From Gnetum montanum (taxonomy: Eukaryota > Streptophyta > Gnetopsida > Gnetales > Gnetaceae): 21,150 nucleotides of DNA. Shown piece by piece: positions 7,888-16,520 of this stretch (its first letter is position 1; each line of letters begins with the position of its first letter). A program made the position numbers and the translations under genes. The stretch lies in contig MNCI01011846.1 in the NCBI GenBank assembly GCA_015680685.1, positions 206,866-228,015 on the forward strand, in the 5' to 3' direction. Below the pieces are notes generated by a model. It worked only from the letters and a program-made list of their open reading frames with translations. It was not told where the DNA came from and ran no database searches.

Positions 7888-10019
7888 TTACGCATCCCCT
7901 CTGGTGCCACTATCACTCGTATCCCTTAGGTCAGGCTCCAAGCCTAATAAGTCATCCTCAAGTGGGTCATCCTTTTTAAAAGGTATTCCTTCACGAGGAA
8001 TATCATCCTCACGAGGTCCTTGCTCTAACACCAGCTCCACAAGAGGACGTTCTTCGCTATTACGCTCCTCTTCTTGTGCTTGTTCCTCATCCTGTTCACC
8101 TTCTCCATCTAGTTCTTGTACCTGCATACAGTCAACATATTAGTAAAAACTTGACACCATAATCAGAAAAATTAGATTCAATAATGTTTAGACTTACTCG
8201 CGATGGTCCTGCTTCCGCAATAAAGGGGAGCTTTTCTAAACCGACCCATAGACACTGCATGATTTCATCCTTAGTTAATTCAAACCATACGCTGTTCCCC
8301 AGAGCAGCACCAGCTTTCACCTTCCCCTTTTCCACACTAGTCCAGTGAGGCGGATCAGGGAAGAAAGTAAGGATAGTAGTCTCACCCCCAGGAAGAGTCA
8401 TTTCTTTTTCTGGTGATGCACTTACTGTCACCTGCTCTTGAAACTTCTTGAAAGCTTAAGATGCGCCAATGACATCTAGGAATATCCGCAAGGATTGAGC
8501 TTCGACAGCAGAATCACGGTAATGCTGACGATAAGCGATACTTTCTCACTTATACAAATGCTTGTGATCCTTTTCTTTCTGCCCCCACTCTTGCATGCTT
8601 GCGCAGAAATCCTTCCAGTCTTGGCTTTTCTAAGATAATAGCTCTATCTGCATCCGCTGCTCCACCAACTCCCGACTGGTTTGCATGTTGTTCCTAATTG
8701 CGGTCCAATAGTGAGAGTAGTCAATCACAGCTGTGCACCAGTCCTCCTCACTCGTTTTCCACGCCTACAGGAACTCGCATCGCAATTTCAAGTCTCCGAC
8801 CTCTTTGGCCAGAGACTCCTTCTCCCTCTTTGACCTCTGCAGCCTTTTCCAGAGGTCTTCATTGACACTCTTACTCTCCCACAAGGAGCGAGTCGAGCGT
8901 AACGCACATTTACGCATCTTCTCATAAATGCTGCATGGCATGACCGCCTCGTCAGATGGAGGCTCCACTGTGTCCGAATCAATGGGCTCTGTTGGGTCCC
9001 ATCAAAGGCAAGCTCCTGATAGCAAACATTATCAATATAAATGAAACATTATCACTTTCTAATAAAATAAACCCATTGACGCTATAACATACCAGCTCCA
9101 GGTTCGATGTGCTCAAGGCGCTCGATCATATCACTGACAACGCCTTCCATGAAGGCGAACTTGTCAGGAAACTCTCTCCATGTTCTGCTCACAGAGGCAA
9201 GCGTGGATGCATCTTCTTCACCTATAGCGTAATTTAGTTAAAAATCCTAATTATTAACAAAACTCCTCAAGACATCCAATACGCTTACTACCTCTACCGG
9301 TTACATTGGGGAGTGTGTCAGCAGTTCCCGCCTCCTCCCTCTCCTCACGCACAAGGGTCTGTGCATCACTAGTCCTAACATCTGGGGCCTCTTCTTCCAA
9401 AACTGGGGCCCCTTCCCCACAACTTAATATCACTGCTCATGTCTCAGGAGTCAATTGCTCCGTAGGTCTCGCTGTTCATATCACATACACATTTAGACGA
9501 TCCAAAATATCTTGAATAAAAATTACGTAATACAATAACTTTCACTACGTTTCTTTTACGCTTACCAGGAGGAGGTTTACTCCGTTGAACTCTGACTTGC
9601 ATGGTTCGACCTGTGTCACTCCCAGGCTCCACAGGGGCCTCGGTTAAGCAAAGCCTTTTACGCCGAGCCGAAGGCTCTACAATTTCTGCCGCCAAGCGTT
9701 TCCCTCGCAAAGCATCGCCAGTGTAAGTGGGCATCATCCCGCCTACGTTGTCGGGGCCTCGCACTCAAGATGCCACCAAATCCCTTGTCGTTATAGATAG
9801 AGACTCGCCAATCCCTTCCGGGGGATCCTGTCTACGGGTAGTGTCGAAAATGTGGGTAATCCAAGGTTTGGATAGCTAGTCTCGGTCTTGCTGCACCCAG
9901 ACCCCACTCCTCTAGATGACCAAAAATTCAGCAAAACGTCAAAAGTAAGCTATGAAGAAGGCGTAATGCACGTTGAAACAAGAATCAAGCTTCTGGCGAA
10001 GCCTGATCATCTCAGTGTA
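7888..10019 (-). pseudogene. Antisense five-exon accessory gene, 5'-truncated
   Basis: Minus-strand exons: 10019-9566, 9471-9292 (or to 9289), 9221-9093, 9015-8198 and 8121-7888. The introns (94, about 70, 77 and 76 bp) have GT...AG ends, three of them with GTAAG or GTATG donors, and phases 1, 1, 1, 0 all match. Stop codon at 7890-7888. Coding length is 1815 nt (at least 604 residues) with no frameshift but 10 stops: 9939, 9912, 9876, 9765, 9437, 9002, 8765, 8630, 8546 and 8456 (lowest plus-strand base given). Visible parts: an aromatic N-terminal region (HYAFFIAYF, KPWITHIF), a basic patch (ARRKRL), an acidic Glu-rich exon 2, WREFPDKFAFMEG in exon 3, a long Lys/Glu-rich helical region in exon 4 (RSKREKESLAKEVGDLKLR), and a strongly acidic exon 5. 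I do not recognise the family. Antisense ORFs are known in Tat-branch elements, so that class is likely. The start is lost at the junction with pol near 10015. Confidence 0.83.
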
Positions 10020-11101
10020 TTAACAAGGACCAAGCACAACGTATAGTTGGCGAGGTCCACGAGGGATTATGCGGAGGACACGTAGCACCACGGGCTATGG
10101 CTTCAAAAAGTCATCACTTAGGGTATTACTGGCCTTACATGGAAAAAGACTATCTGACAAAGGTTAAAACATGCGACACGTGTTAGCGTCACGCAAATCT
10201 TATACACGTGTCGCCTACAGAGTTACATACGACTCAGATAACATGGCCATTTCAACGATGGGGACTAGACATCATAGGTCCCATCGCACCGAAATCTTCC
10301 GCAGGTCATAGCTTCATAATTACCGCTACTGAGTACTTCACGAAGTGGGTAGAAGCTATCCCTTTACGGAAGATCACATCTCAACAGATTTGCCATTTCA
10401 TCTTAGACAACATTGTAACCAGATTTGGTCTCCCGATGACTATCATGACCGATAACGGGCCACAGTTTAGTAGTACAGAAACCAAATCCTTCTATGATAG
10501 CCTTGGCATTAAACAATCTTTTTCCTTACCCTATTACCCGCAAGTGAATGGTCAAGCTGAAGCCACAAACAAATTCATCATCAATCTGCTCAAGAAAATG
10601 CTCAACAACAACAAGAGACGGTGGCATGAAAAAATCCCCTATGTGCTATGGGCATATCATACTACATGTAGGACGACTACAGGCAGTACACCCTATAGCC
10701 TAGTCTACGGATCTGAGGTAATGCTGGCCCTCAAATTGCAAATTCTTTCTCTGAGAATGGTCCTCTCCACGATTATAAATGAGGGTCAACACACCGAGTC
10801 TCGGATCATGGATTTGGATTTAGTAGAAGAGAAGCGAATACATACGCTTGATACAATCGAAAAGTATCAAGACAAGCAGAGGCAAAAGCACCGTCACAAT
10901 CTTCAGCAGCGTCCGATCAAGAAAGAAGATTTAGTTCTCAAGGCCGTTCTCGAACCAGTGGGCAAATTTTCTACAAACTGGGAGAGCCCTTTCTTGGTGA
11001 CTGATGTGTATGGCAACGGGGCATTCAAGCTAGCGGATATCAACGACAACGAGTTACCAAATCCTATTAATCATATATATCTGAAGTGGTACTACATATA
11101 G
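10013..11101 (+). pseudogene. int: Integrase (zinc finger, DD35E core, C-terminal domain), one stop
   Basis: One frame from about 10013 to 11101, broken only by TAG at 10184. The N-terminal zinc finger is complete: His at 10058 and 10079, Cys at 10172 and 10181 (HX6HX30CX2C). The catalytic triad is present: Asp in RWGLDIIGP (about 10268), Asp in MTDNGPQF (about 10451), Glu in NGQAEATNK (about 10559), with 35 residues between the last two. The C-terminal part (GKFSTNWESPFLVTDVY) is the GPY/F-type module with SPF in place of GPF or GPY; no chromodomain follows. Integrase inserts the element cDNA into host DNA. The stop just after the second zinc Cys would block translation. Upstream, pol sequence is recognisable only from about QCINKDQAQRIVGEVHE, and RT and RNase H are absent. 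Confidence 0.93.
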
Positions 11102-11138
11102 CTGCATCTCCAGTGTGAACATCAAGTATGGCCATAAT

Positions 11139-11633
11139 TGTTCGCTATGATGCTAAACTGGCAACAACCGTCCGCTATGATGTAAAACTGGCACTCCCTT
11201 CACACGTCCTCCATGACGCTAAACTGGCACTGATCGTCCACCACAACCTAAAACTGGCAAGTTGTAACTGTCTGCTATGACGTAAAATTGGCAATGTTGT
11301 ACAGGTCCGCCAAGACGAAAAACTGGCATTTCCTGCACGCGTCCACCACGATACTAAACTGGCACCGGCTGTCTGCCATGACATAAAACTAGCAAAGGTA
11401 AGCATCCATCCGCTGAGACGTAAAACCAGCACAGACTTGTCCCTGGGTCATGACACAAAACTGACACCCACAGCACGATCTACTAAGACCATAAATCAGC
11501 TTCGCCACCGTCCGCTATGAAGTAAAACTAGCATTTTTTGGTCTGCCCAGACTTTAAACTGGGACCATGGTCTGCTGAGACTTAAAACCAGCAACGACAG
11601 TCTACCAGGACTTAAAACTGGGACTCACAAACT
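11139..11633 (+). repeat. Array of about 15 diverged short repeats after integrase
   Basis: The core resembles GTCCGCTATGACGTAAAACTGGCA, repeated about 15 times with unit spacing of roughly 25-45 bp. Early units keep AAACTGGCA; later ones drift to AAACTGGGA or AAACCAGCA. The minus strand looks open here only because of the repeat. Hypervariable tandem repeats after pol are known in Tat/Ogre-type elements and can seed satellites. The four units at 7562-7708 are relatives. Confidence 0.85.
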
Positions 11634-11685
11634 GCCATCATGCAAATCAAGCGAGCGTAATCATCTCTGTGCAGCTATAAGATAA

Positions 11686-12372
11686 ATGGGATGGGATGCT
11701 GAGATAGTCCCAGCATCACTACCTCACCAGCATTCTGCTAATCCCTCGGATGTGCTGAAGGGCATACTACTGACCCCTCAGAGATACCGTCACTACACCT
11801 ATTTCAGCGGTGGTACCTCTGAGAGGTTAGTTTTGCTGTCTGGAGCCCCAAAGGAGTTCTCATCAATTACAACTTTGGGGATCTTCGCTCATCATCACTA
11901 TCAAGCTCTGGCTTCACAGATTCACCTAGCTAGTTCTTTACATAACTAGTCAAGTGCGCTGAGTCTGATGTTCTTTGGCGGTGATATGCTGGGCCAAGCG
12001 TCAAGGTTGAAGACTCTAGCTTCGTGCTACAGTTCCTCCTTCACGGCCCGATCACTTTATCTCGCCTCTAATAGTACTTGTTTCAACAACCTCGCCCGTG
12101 ATTCGCATGGACAATGGTATCCTCTGTTTTCTTCTTTGGTTGCAGGCTACTTGTTACGAGGACGTAGTTCGAAGATGCGTTCATTTGAGTGGTGTAATAC
12201 CGACAACGTTTTGAGATGGCTACTTAAGTTGGCCTGTCCACTTGGGGGGTGCATCCTTTTGTTCCTCATAATCCTACCCCTAGCCCTTATCACTATCCTT
12301 AACTATCCCATTTGCTTCCCTTACGCAAACTATGAAATGCTTTCCGCATTTGCATTACACTCAAGTTCATAA
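11686..12372 (+). pseudogene. Sense ORF with C-terminal membrane segment, one stop
   Basis: A frame of 228 sense codons from ATG 11686 to TAA, broken only by TAG at 11947. The product is Ser/Leu-rich and ends in a strongly hydrophobic helix (GGCILLFLIILPLALITILN, about 12247-12306) followed by a short tail. No signal peptide, furin-like site or cysteine pattern is visible. The position, between integrase and the 3' LTR, is where Athila and some other plant Gypsy elements carry envelope-like ORFs, but position and one membrane helix are the only links, so function is unknown. Stop density matches the rest of the element, which mildly favours a once-coding frame. Confidence 0.45.
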
Positions 12373-12404
12373 ACCGGTGTAACGCAACTCGCCTAGTGGG
12401 CGCC

Positions 12405-12418
12405 AAAAAAAAAGGGGG
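12405..12418 (+). other. A9G5 purine tract, possible internal polypurine tract
   Basis: AAAAAAAAAGGGGG followed by TTGG looks like a textbook plus-strand primer but lies 423 bp before the 3' LTR. It may be a second (internal) priming site, an ancestral tract left behind when the 3' region grew, or chance. Confidence 0.4.
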
Positions 12419-12576
12419 TTGGAAAAATGGGTGAAACACATCTCACTCAGGCCATGCAGATGCAACACAGTTCATCTACGCAAGCCCCTTCATCCACAAA
12501 ATGACGGCATAACTCCATGAAAATGCAATCCCAGGAGAATGCCTGAGTGCTTATGCGTGAAAAAGCTATCCCTACT

Positions 12577-12664
12577 CATTTGCATCTTCCCCGAACCTCA
12601 TTTGCGTCTTCCCCAAACTTCATTTGAGTTTTCCCCAAACCTCATTTGAGTCTTCCCCGAACCT
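12577..12664 (+). repeat. Four tandem 22-bp repeats
   Basis: CATTTGMRTYTTCCCCRAACYT is repeated four times head to tail (starts 12577, 12599, 12621, 12643) with 1-4 changes per copy. It sits in the untranslated region before the 3' LTR. Confidence 0.88.
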
Positions 12665-12828
12665 ACTTCCTCCCATACCATTCTATCTCCCATTTCCTTC
12701 ATCTCTGCTCCTCTGTGTTGACAAGGCGACACTTGAGTACCTTTTGATGAACATTGTTGGTACTTTCATCGGTCCGGTGTTTCGTATTCTTTGTCGATGT
12801 CTTTCAGGCAAGCCCTCTAACCGTCAAC

Positions 12829-12841
12829 AAAGAGGGGCCAT
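12829..12841 (+). other. Polypurine tract before the 3' LTR
   Basis: AAAGAGGGGCCAT ends directly at the TG of the 3' LTR, the expected place for the plus-strand primer. The purine run proper is AAAGAGGGG (12829-12837). Confidence 0.7.
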
Positions 12842-13007
12842 TGAAACACTGTGGAAATTGTGAATCAGCTTCAGGTGAAGATTCACGACTCAGGAAAACG
12901 TTCGTGATAGAATTCCAGAAGGTAGAACAAGGCAAAGCGAGGCGAAATGGCGCCCGACATCAAGTCCAAGTTCCTTACAAATTTCAATTTTACTATGTTT
13001 TTTGTCT

Positions 13008-13530
13008 TTACGCTACATTACGCAACATAGCGTAATGACGCTTAGCGTAATTCTTCTTAACATAGTCTGACACCAAAAGGTAACTTACTTTAGCAGAATT
13101 GGTGAAGTTTAAGGCCTAAGCAGCATAATATGCGACTTCTCGCATATTCTGCTAAGTCTTTTGTCCAGGTTCGAACTTACACTCTGTTACACAAGGCAAC
13201 ATAATGAGCTTCAAAAAGGTCAAAGGGAAAGTCCAAAGGAAGCGCGACAAATTAAGCTCCTTTCTTTTTGCAGATTGATCACTTTACGCTAGTTACGCTA
13301 CGCAGTGTACGACAACGTAATTTATCGTCGAGTTGATCCATTTTTACACTTCACTACGCTTTGCTGCGTAAATGAGCGTAAAATAGCTTGACTCACTATT
13401 TCCATGCTTTGTTACGCTCTGCCATGTGACGCAGCGTAAAAAAATGTAATACAGCGTAAAGCCGACTAAAGCAGTTACGCATTTGCTATCCACACACGCA
13501 ATACGCTGATGACCGTATTGTGCGTAATCA
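13008..13530. repeat. TTACGC/GCGTAA cluster in 3' LTR U3
   Basis: Thirteen copies in about 520 bp: six TTACGC and seven GCGTAA. Further near-matches such as TTACAC and GCATAA differ only at the CpG and mark sites probably lost by deamination. Confidence 0.85.
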
Positions 13531-13667
13531 TGAAGCAGCTTCAGCAAAAGTGTTGACAGCGTACGTTGCAATGTGACGCGACATAGCCAGTTCATCAAGT
13601 CAACAGTATCCGGAAAGTTTAGGACATGTGTCATCGAGGCCATGCCTTTTCTGCATGTTGTCAAACT

Positions 13668-13675
13668 TATAAATA
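13668..13675 (+). promoter_or_regulatory. TATA box of 3' LTR promoter
   Basis: TATAAATA in the same context as the 5' LTR box (TCAAACTTATAAATACCCYAGTTGG). Confidence 0.75.
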
Positions 13676-14423
13676 CCCCAGTTGGAAAAGAAAAAAGGGA
13701 CTTTTGAAAAGAGAGCAGCGGTTGCCATCTTCATCTTTTGGCAGTTATCATCCTTGAGCAGAAACAAGAGACATTTTCGAGCATTTAGCAGCAGGAGCAA
13801 TCATACCTTTTGGCAAAAATACAGTTGTGATCCTTGGCAATTTTGAGCAGAGACTATCCAAAGCGAAGAAAATAGATCAGGGATCGAGAGATCATCTGGT
13901 GTGGTTGGCAGGATCTATTGATCAGACATAGTTGGTTGATAGACATCTGAGCTTGACCTTCCTTGCACTCCGTCTTTGGCTTACAAGGTAGCCCGAGCTC
14001 CATTCTGCACTCCTTGTTAAATAATTTTTCTTATTATTTTGTGTATGTTTCGAACAAGATAATCGGGGTCTTCCCATTGTAACTTTGTATACAAAATACT
14101 CATTTTTCTGGGTCAAAGTACAGATCTTGAAATCACACATTTCTCTTAAATCTGATTCCCTTTGTCGTGTTAATGTTGTCATTGTTGCAATTTATTTACA
14201 TCATTTTCCTCTCCTTTCGCGATTTATCGAATCAAATCGTTCCATGAAACACCTATAATTTGCGTCGATTTACTAATTTAGTAAGTCCCTGTCTAATCGA
14301 CAAGACCGTTCAGGGCACTACGGATTTGTTTCCTCCAGCATAGCCCTTGCACGGATTCGTGGTTAAGACTGTGTACACGGATTTTGTTTGGTATTCTAGC
14401 TACCGACATTTTCCATTGTTACA

Positions 14424-14428
14424 TATGG
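14424..14428. repeat. Target-site duplication, right copy (TATGG)
   Basis: Identical to 1602-1606. The following bases, TAAGTG, complete a splice donor with its last G. Confidence 0.93.
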
Positions 14429-15516
14429 TAAGTGTAATTAACATTATGTCAAGAGTTCATACATTAATTGTGTTGACATTAAAGAGACTTAATCATTTTC
14501 TTCTCTTTAGCAGAGATGAAAAGAAAAATATGATGTTATGTAAAAAGAAATTAAATGATGTTTGAAGGCTTGGCAAAGGATATTGAGACAAATTTGAAAC
14601 TAATGTCTCTAGGAGAAGGTAAGTTAGGAACATTATTACTACAAAATAACATTCATTATTGGAGATAAGGAATCTAACGTTCTTTCGTTTGGTGTGTAGA
14701 AATAAATATAAGGTTTGATAAGAATAAGGTTACATTGCATGATTGAGTAATAAATATATATGTAGTAGTAGAGAAGATTGCTACTAACAAAATAAGTGCT
14801 ACTCTCAACTATGCTAAGGATATGGGAGTATTGGTCATATAGCACGCCAACACCAATGACATACTCTTACATTCATTGGAGAAAACATAAAAATATAAAG
14901 AAAAATGTGAGCATCAAATAAGGATGTTGTCTAACTAGGTGGAGCTACTAAAAGTAGAGATCAGAGGTAGCAAAATGGTTAGGCATAGCCCACATTCCCA
15001 TGCATATTGAAGAGAAAGAAATAAAGCTATGAAGTTCCAAAGAGCACTGATGGAAAGGGAGCACATTAGCCTTGGTGATGACATGTTTCATGACTAGTCT
15101 AAAGAACTTGGCAACAACATGGAAGAGTTGAGGCAAGTAGTGGTACGAAAGAGAGTATTACAAATTATTAAAGATGAATAAAAGCTTATGTGTAGACAAA
15201 GAAATAAGGATTCTATTCATTAAATAGAATAAATTAAAAGAGCTTTTTGAAGATTTTGCAAATAGTGTGGTGATTATAACACTAGAGGAAGTATAGAGAG
15301 GTCCTCATGAGGAACCTACAATGGAAGGGGATGATGACAATATCTCCCCAAAAGAATTAAAGGCCTACAACGAAGAATGGATAAGCATTCTATCAAAAAT
15401 TCCAAGCTCAACATTTAATAGAGTGGACACAGCTAACCTAAGCTTGGAGGAGATAAAACAACGAATCTTAGAGATCTACAAAGAAACATAGGATAAGTGT
15501 CAAAAATTTAGATGAT
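14424..15516 (+). pseudogene. Coiled-coil accessory gene remnant, diverged homologue of the antisense gene
   Basis: Plus-strand continuation of 1464-1605. An intron from 14428 (GTAAGT) to about 14510 (TCTCTTTAG) leads to exon 14511-14618, which ends MMFEGLAKDIETNLKLMSLG in phase 1 at GTAAGT. Antisense exon 3 ends FAFMEGVVSDMIERLEHIEP, also in phase 1 at a donor. An 81-bp intron (14619-14699, acceptor TTTGGTGTGTAG) leads to a coiled-coil exon from 14700 in the expected phase (VVVEKIATNKISAT, then EHQIRMLSN and VELLKVEIRGSK), open to about 15280 apart from roughly ten TAG/TAA/TGA stops. After a frame change, an acidic segment (15292-15516, TMEGDDDNISPKELKAYNEE) corresponds in place to the acidic last exon. 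Similarity was judged by eye. It is clearly dead. I cannot assign a function. Confidence 0.62.
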
Positions 15517-16264
15517 CATTTTATTTTATTTTACTAGCCAAAGAGCCTACTATGATGCAAATCAATGAAGAGATAGAGGAAGCTACTAGAAATGAAAAAT
15601 ATTATTGAGCATTATTTATTATTATTATTATTGCATCATTTGTGTTTGATGTAAAGAGTTGTATAAAACATCAAGTATATTTGACATAAGCATGAGATGT
15701 CATGTCAAAAGTTATGATGTGTGTCAGTTGTACAAAATTTTGATAAAATAAAAATTTCTTTTTCATATTAATTTTGACTTAGTTGTCTTTTGTGCATTGA
15801 TAGCTAGAATTAACATAACATGTTAAAGCTAACAATTACTTATTAACTTAACATTTCCTGCTAAGAATAAGTAATTGAGAGAAAGAGTTTAAGTAAAATG
15901 GTAACATCAATTTTTTCACTAACCATCATTGCCTGATGATAGCAAACAAAAGAAAAACAGTTACATAAAAATCCTAATAGGCACTAGTAGATGTCTACCA
16001 CTTAGTGGTAAATAACAAGTAGAAAAGGACTTATGCATCAAAGGTTATGATGTTCGAAATGAGTTTTCAAATTGTTGAATAGAAAGGATAGAAGGGATCC
16101 TTCTTCCTAAGTAACGACATATCTAGTTGTCTAAAGCCTATGTAAAAAAACTCAACATCAGAAGTAGACTCATTGGCTAAGCTTATTAAATTTAAGATAA
16201 CATCAAAATTTTTAAGAGAGCATGGGACTGTAGGCTTTCCTACAATTTCTAATTTAATATTAGC
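15517..16264. other. AT-rich intergenic DNA, no gene seen
   Basis: Contains an ATT microsatellite (about 15608-15634) and many A/T runs. No ORF with family motifs on either strand. Confidence 0.6.
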
Positions 16265-16520
16265 TAGTGATAAGCAGTGAGGTACCCCTATGCCCAACCA
16301 TATGAATCACAAGCATTCATGCACGATTCAGTTAAATTCTATGGATGGGACTAATTGTGGCATCTAGATTGTTATGTCTTGATCACAGTTTGTTGTCTTC
16401 CTACTTAGACTAGTGGTAGCTTTGTCATGTATCATTTAGTCCAAAGTGAAACATATGATAATTGATGTTGTTTTGGCCTTATGCTACTCCTAATGATAAT
16501 AAAGAAATGAATTATTTAAT
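16265..16520 (-). repeat. LTR fragment related to the 17225-18132 LTR, inverted
   Basis: TGATAAGCAGTGAGGTACCCCTATGCCCAACCATATGAATCACAAG matches the reverse complement of about 18085-18132 with few changes. Weaker similarity to 20609-20830 continues on the same strand (CATGCAYGATYCAGTYAAATTC, TTGTTGTCTTCC). The boundary on the right is unclear. Confidence 0.55.

Larger units (their letters stand above)
1607..14423 (+). mobile_element. Ty3/Gypsy LTR retrotransposon, Tat-like, lacking RT-RNase H
   Basis: The element is bounded by LTRs starting TGAAACAC and ending TTACA, with a TATGG duplication outside both. Sense order: LTR, primer-binding site, gag, protease, a block with an antisense spliced gene, integrase, short-repeat array, membrane-segment ORF, polypurine tract, LTR. 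Protease before integrase, the CX2HX4HX4C knuckle in Gag and the integrase C-terminus fit non-chromovirus Gypsy of the Tat branch. Nothing resembling reverse transcriptase (YXDD) or RNase H is present between 7325 and 10013, so this copy could move only with RT supplied by a relative. A hand comparison of about 210 bp of the LTRs (1811-2020 against 13005-13210) gives about 11 differences, mostly C/T or G/A, indicating an old insertion. Confidence 0.93.
12842..14423 (+). repeat. 3' LTR, 1582 bp
   Basis: Starts TGAAACACTGTGG and ends CATTGTTACA, followed by TATGG. It has no N and keeps the stretch (about 14113-14213) missing from the 5' copy, so it is the better reference for this LTR. TATA box at 13668-13675. 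Confidence 0.95.

Noticed and set aside
8788-8982. Alternative minus-strand 64-residue ORF
   Set aside because: A shadow of exon 4 in another frame; the exon 4 frame fits both flanking splice phases.
9925-10012. Plus-strand reading resembling the RNase H-integrase linker (AKRQK, then CTLKQESSFWRS)
   Set aside because: It needs several stops, while the minus strand across the same bases continues the antisense gene frame smoothly (HYAFFIAYF, QQDRD, KPWITHIF). Pol is accepted only from about 10013.
11175-11432. Minus-strand 85-residue ORF rich in Trp/Ser
   Set aside because: It lies wholly in the short-repeat array and mirrors the repeat unit.
12624-12863. 79-residue hydrophobic ORF running into the 3' LTR
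   Set aside because: Starts in the 22-bp repeats and ends in the LTR; no stable boundary or motif.
16290-16400. Shared reading with HDSVKF/HDPVKF in three LTR-like copies, possibly a conserved peptide
   Set aside because: The copies are similar as DNA and one lies as an LTR end next to a primer-binding site on the other strand, so the reading is probably incidental.
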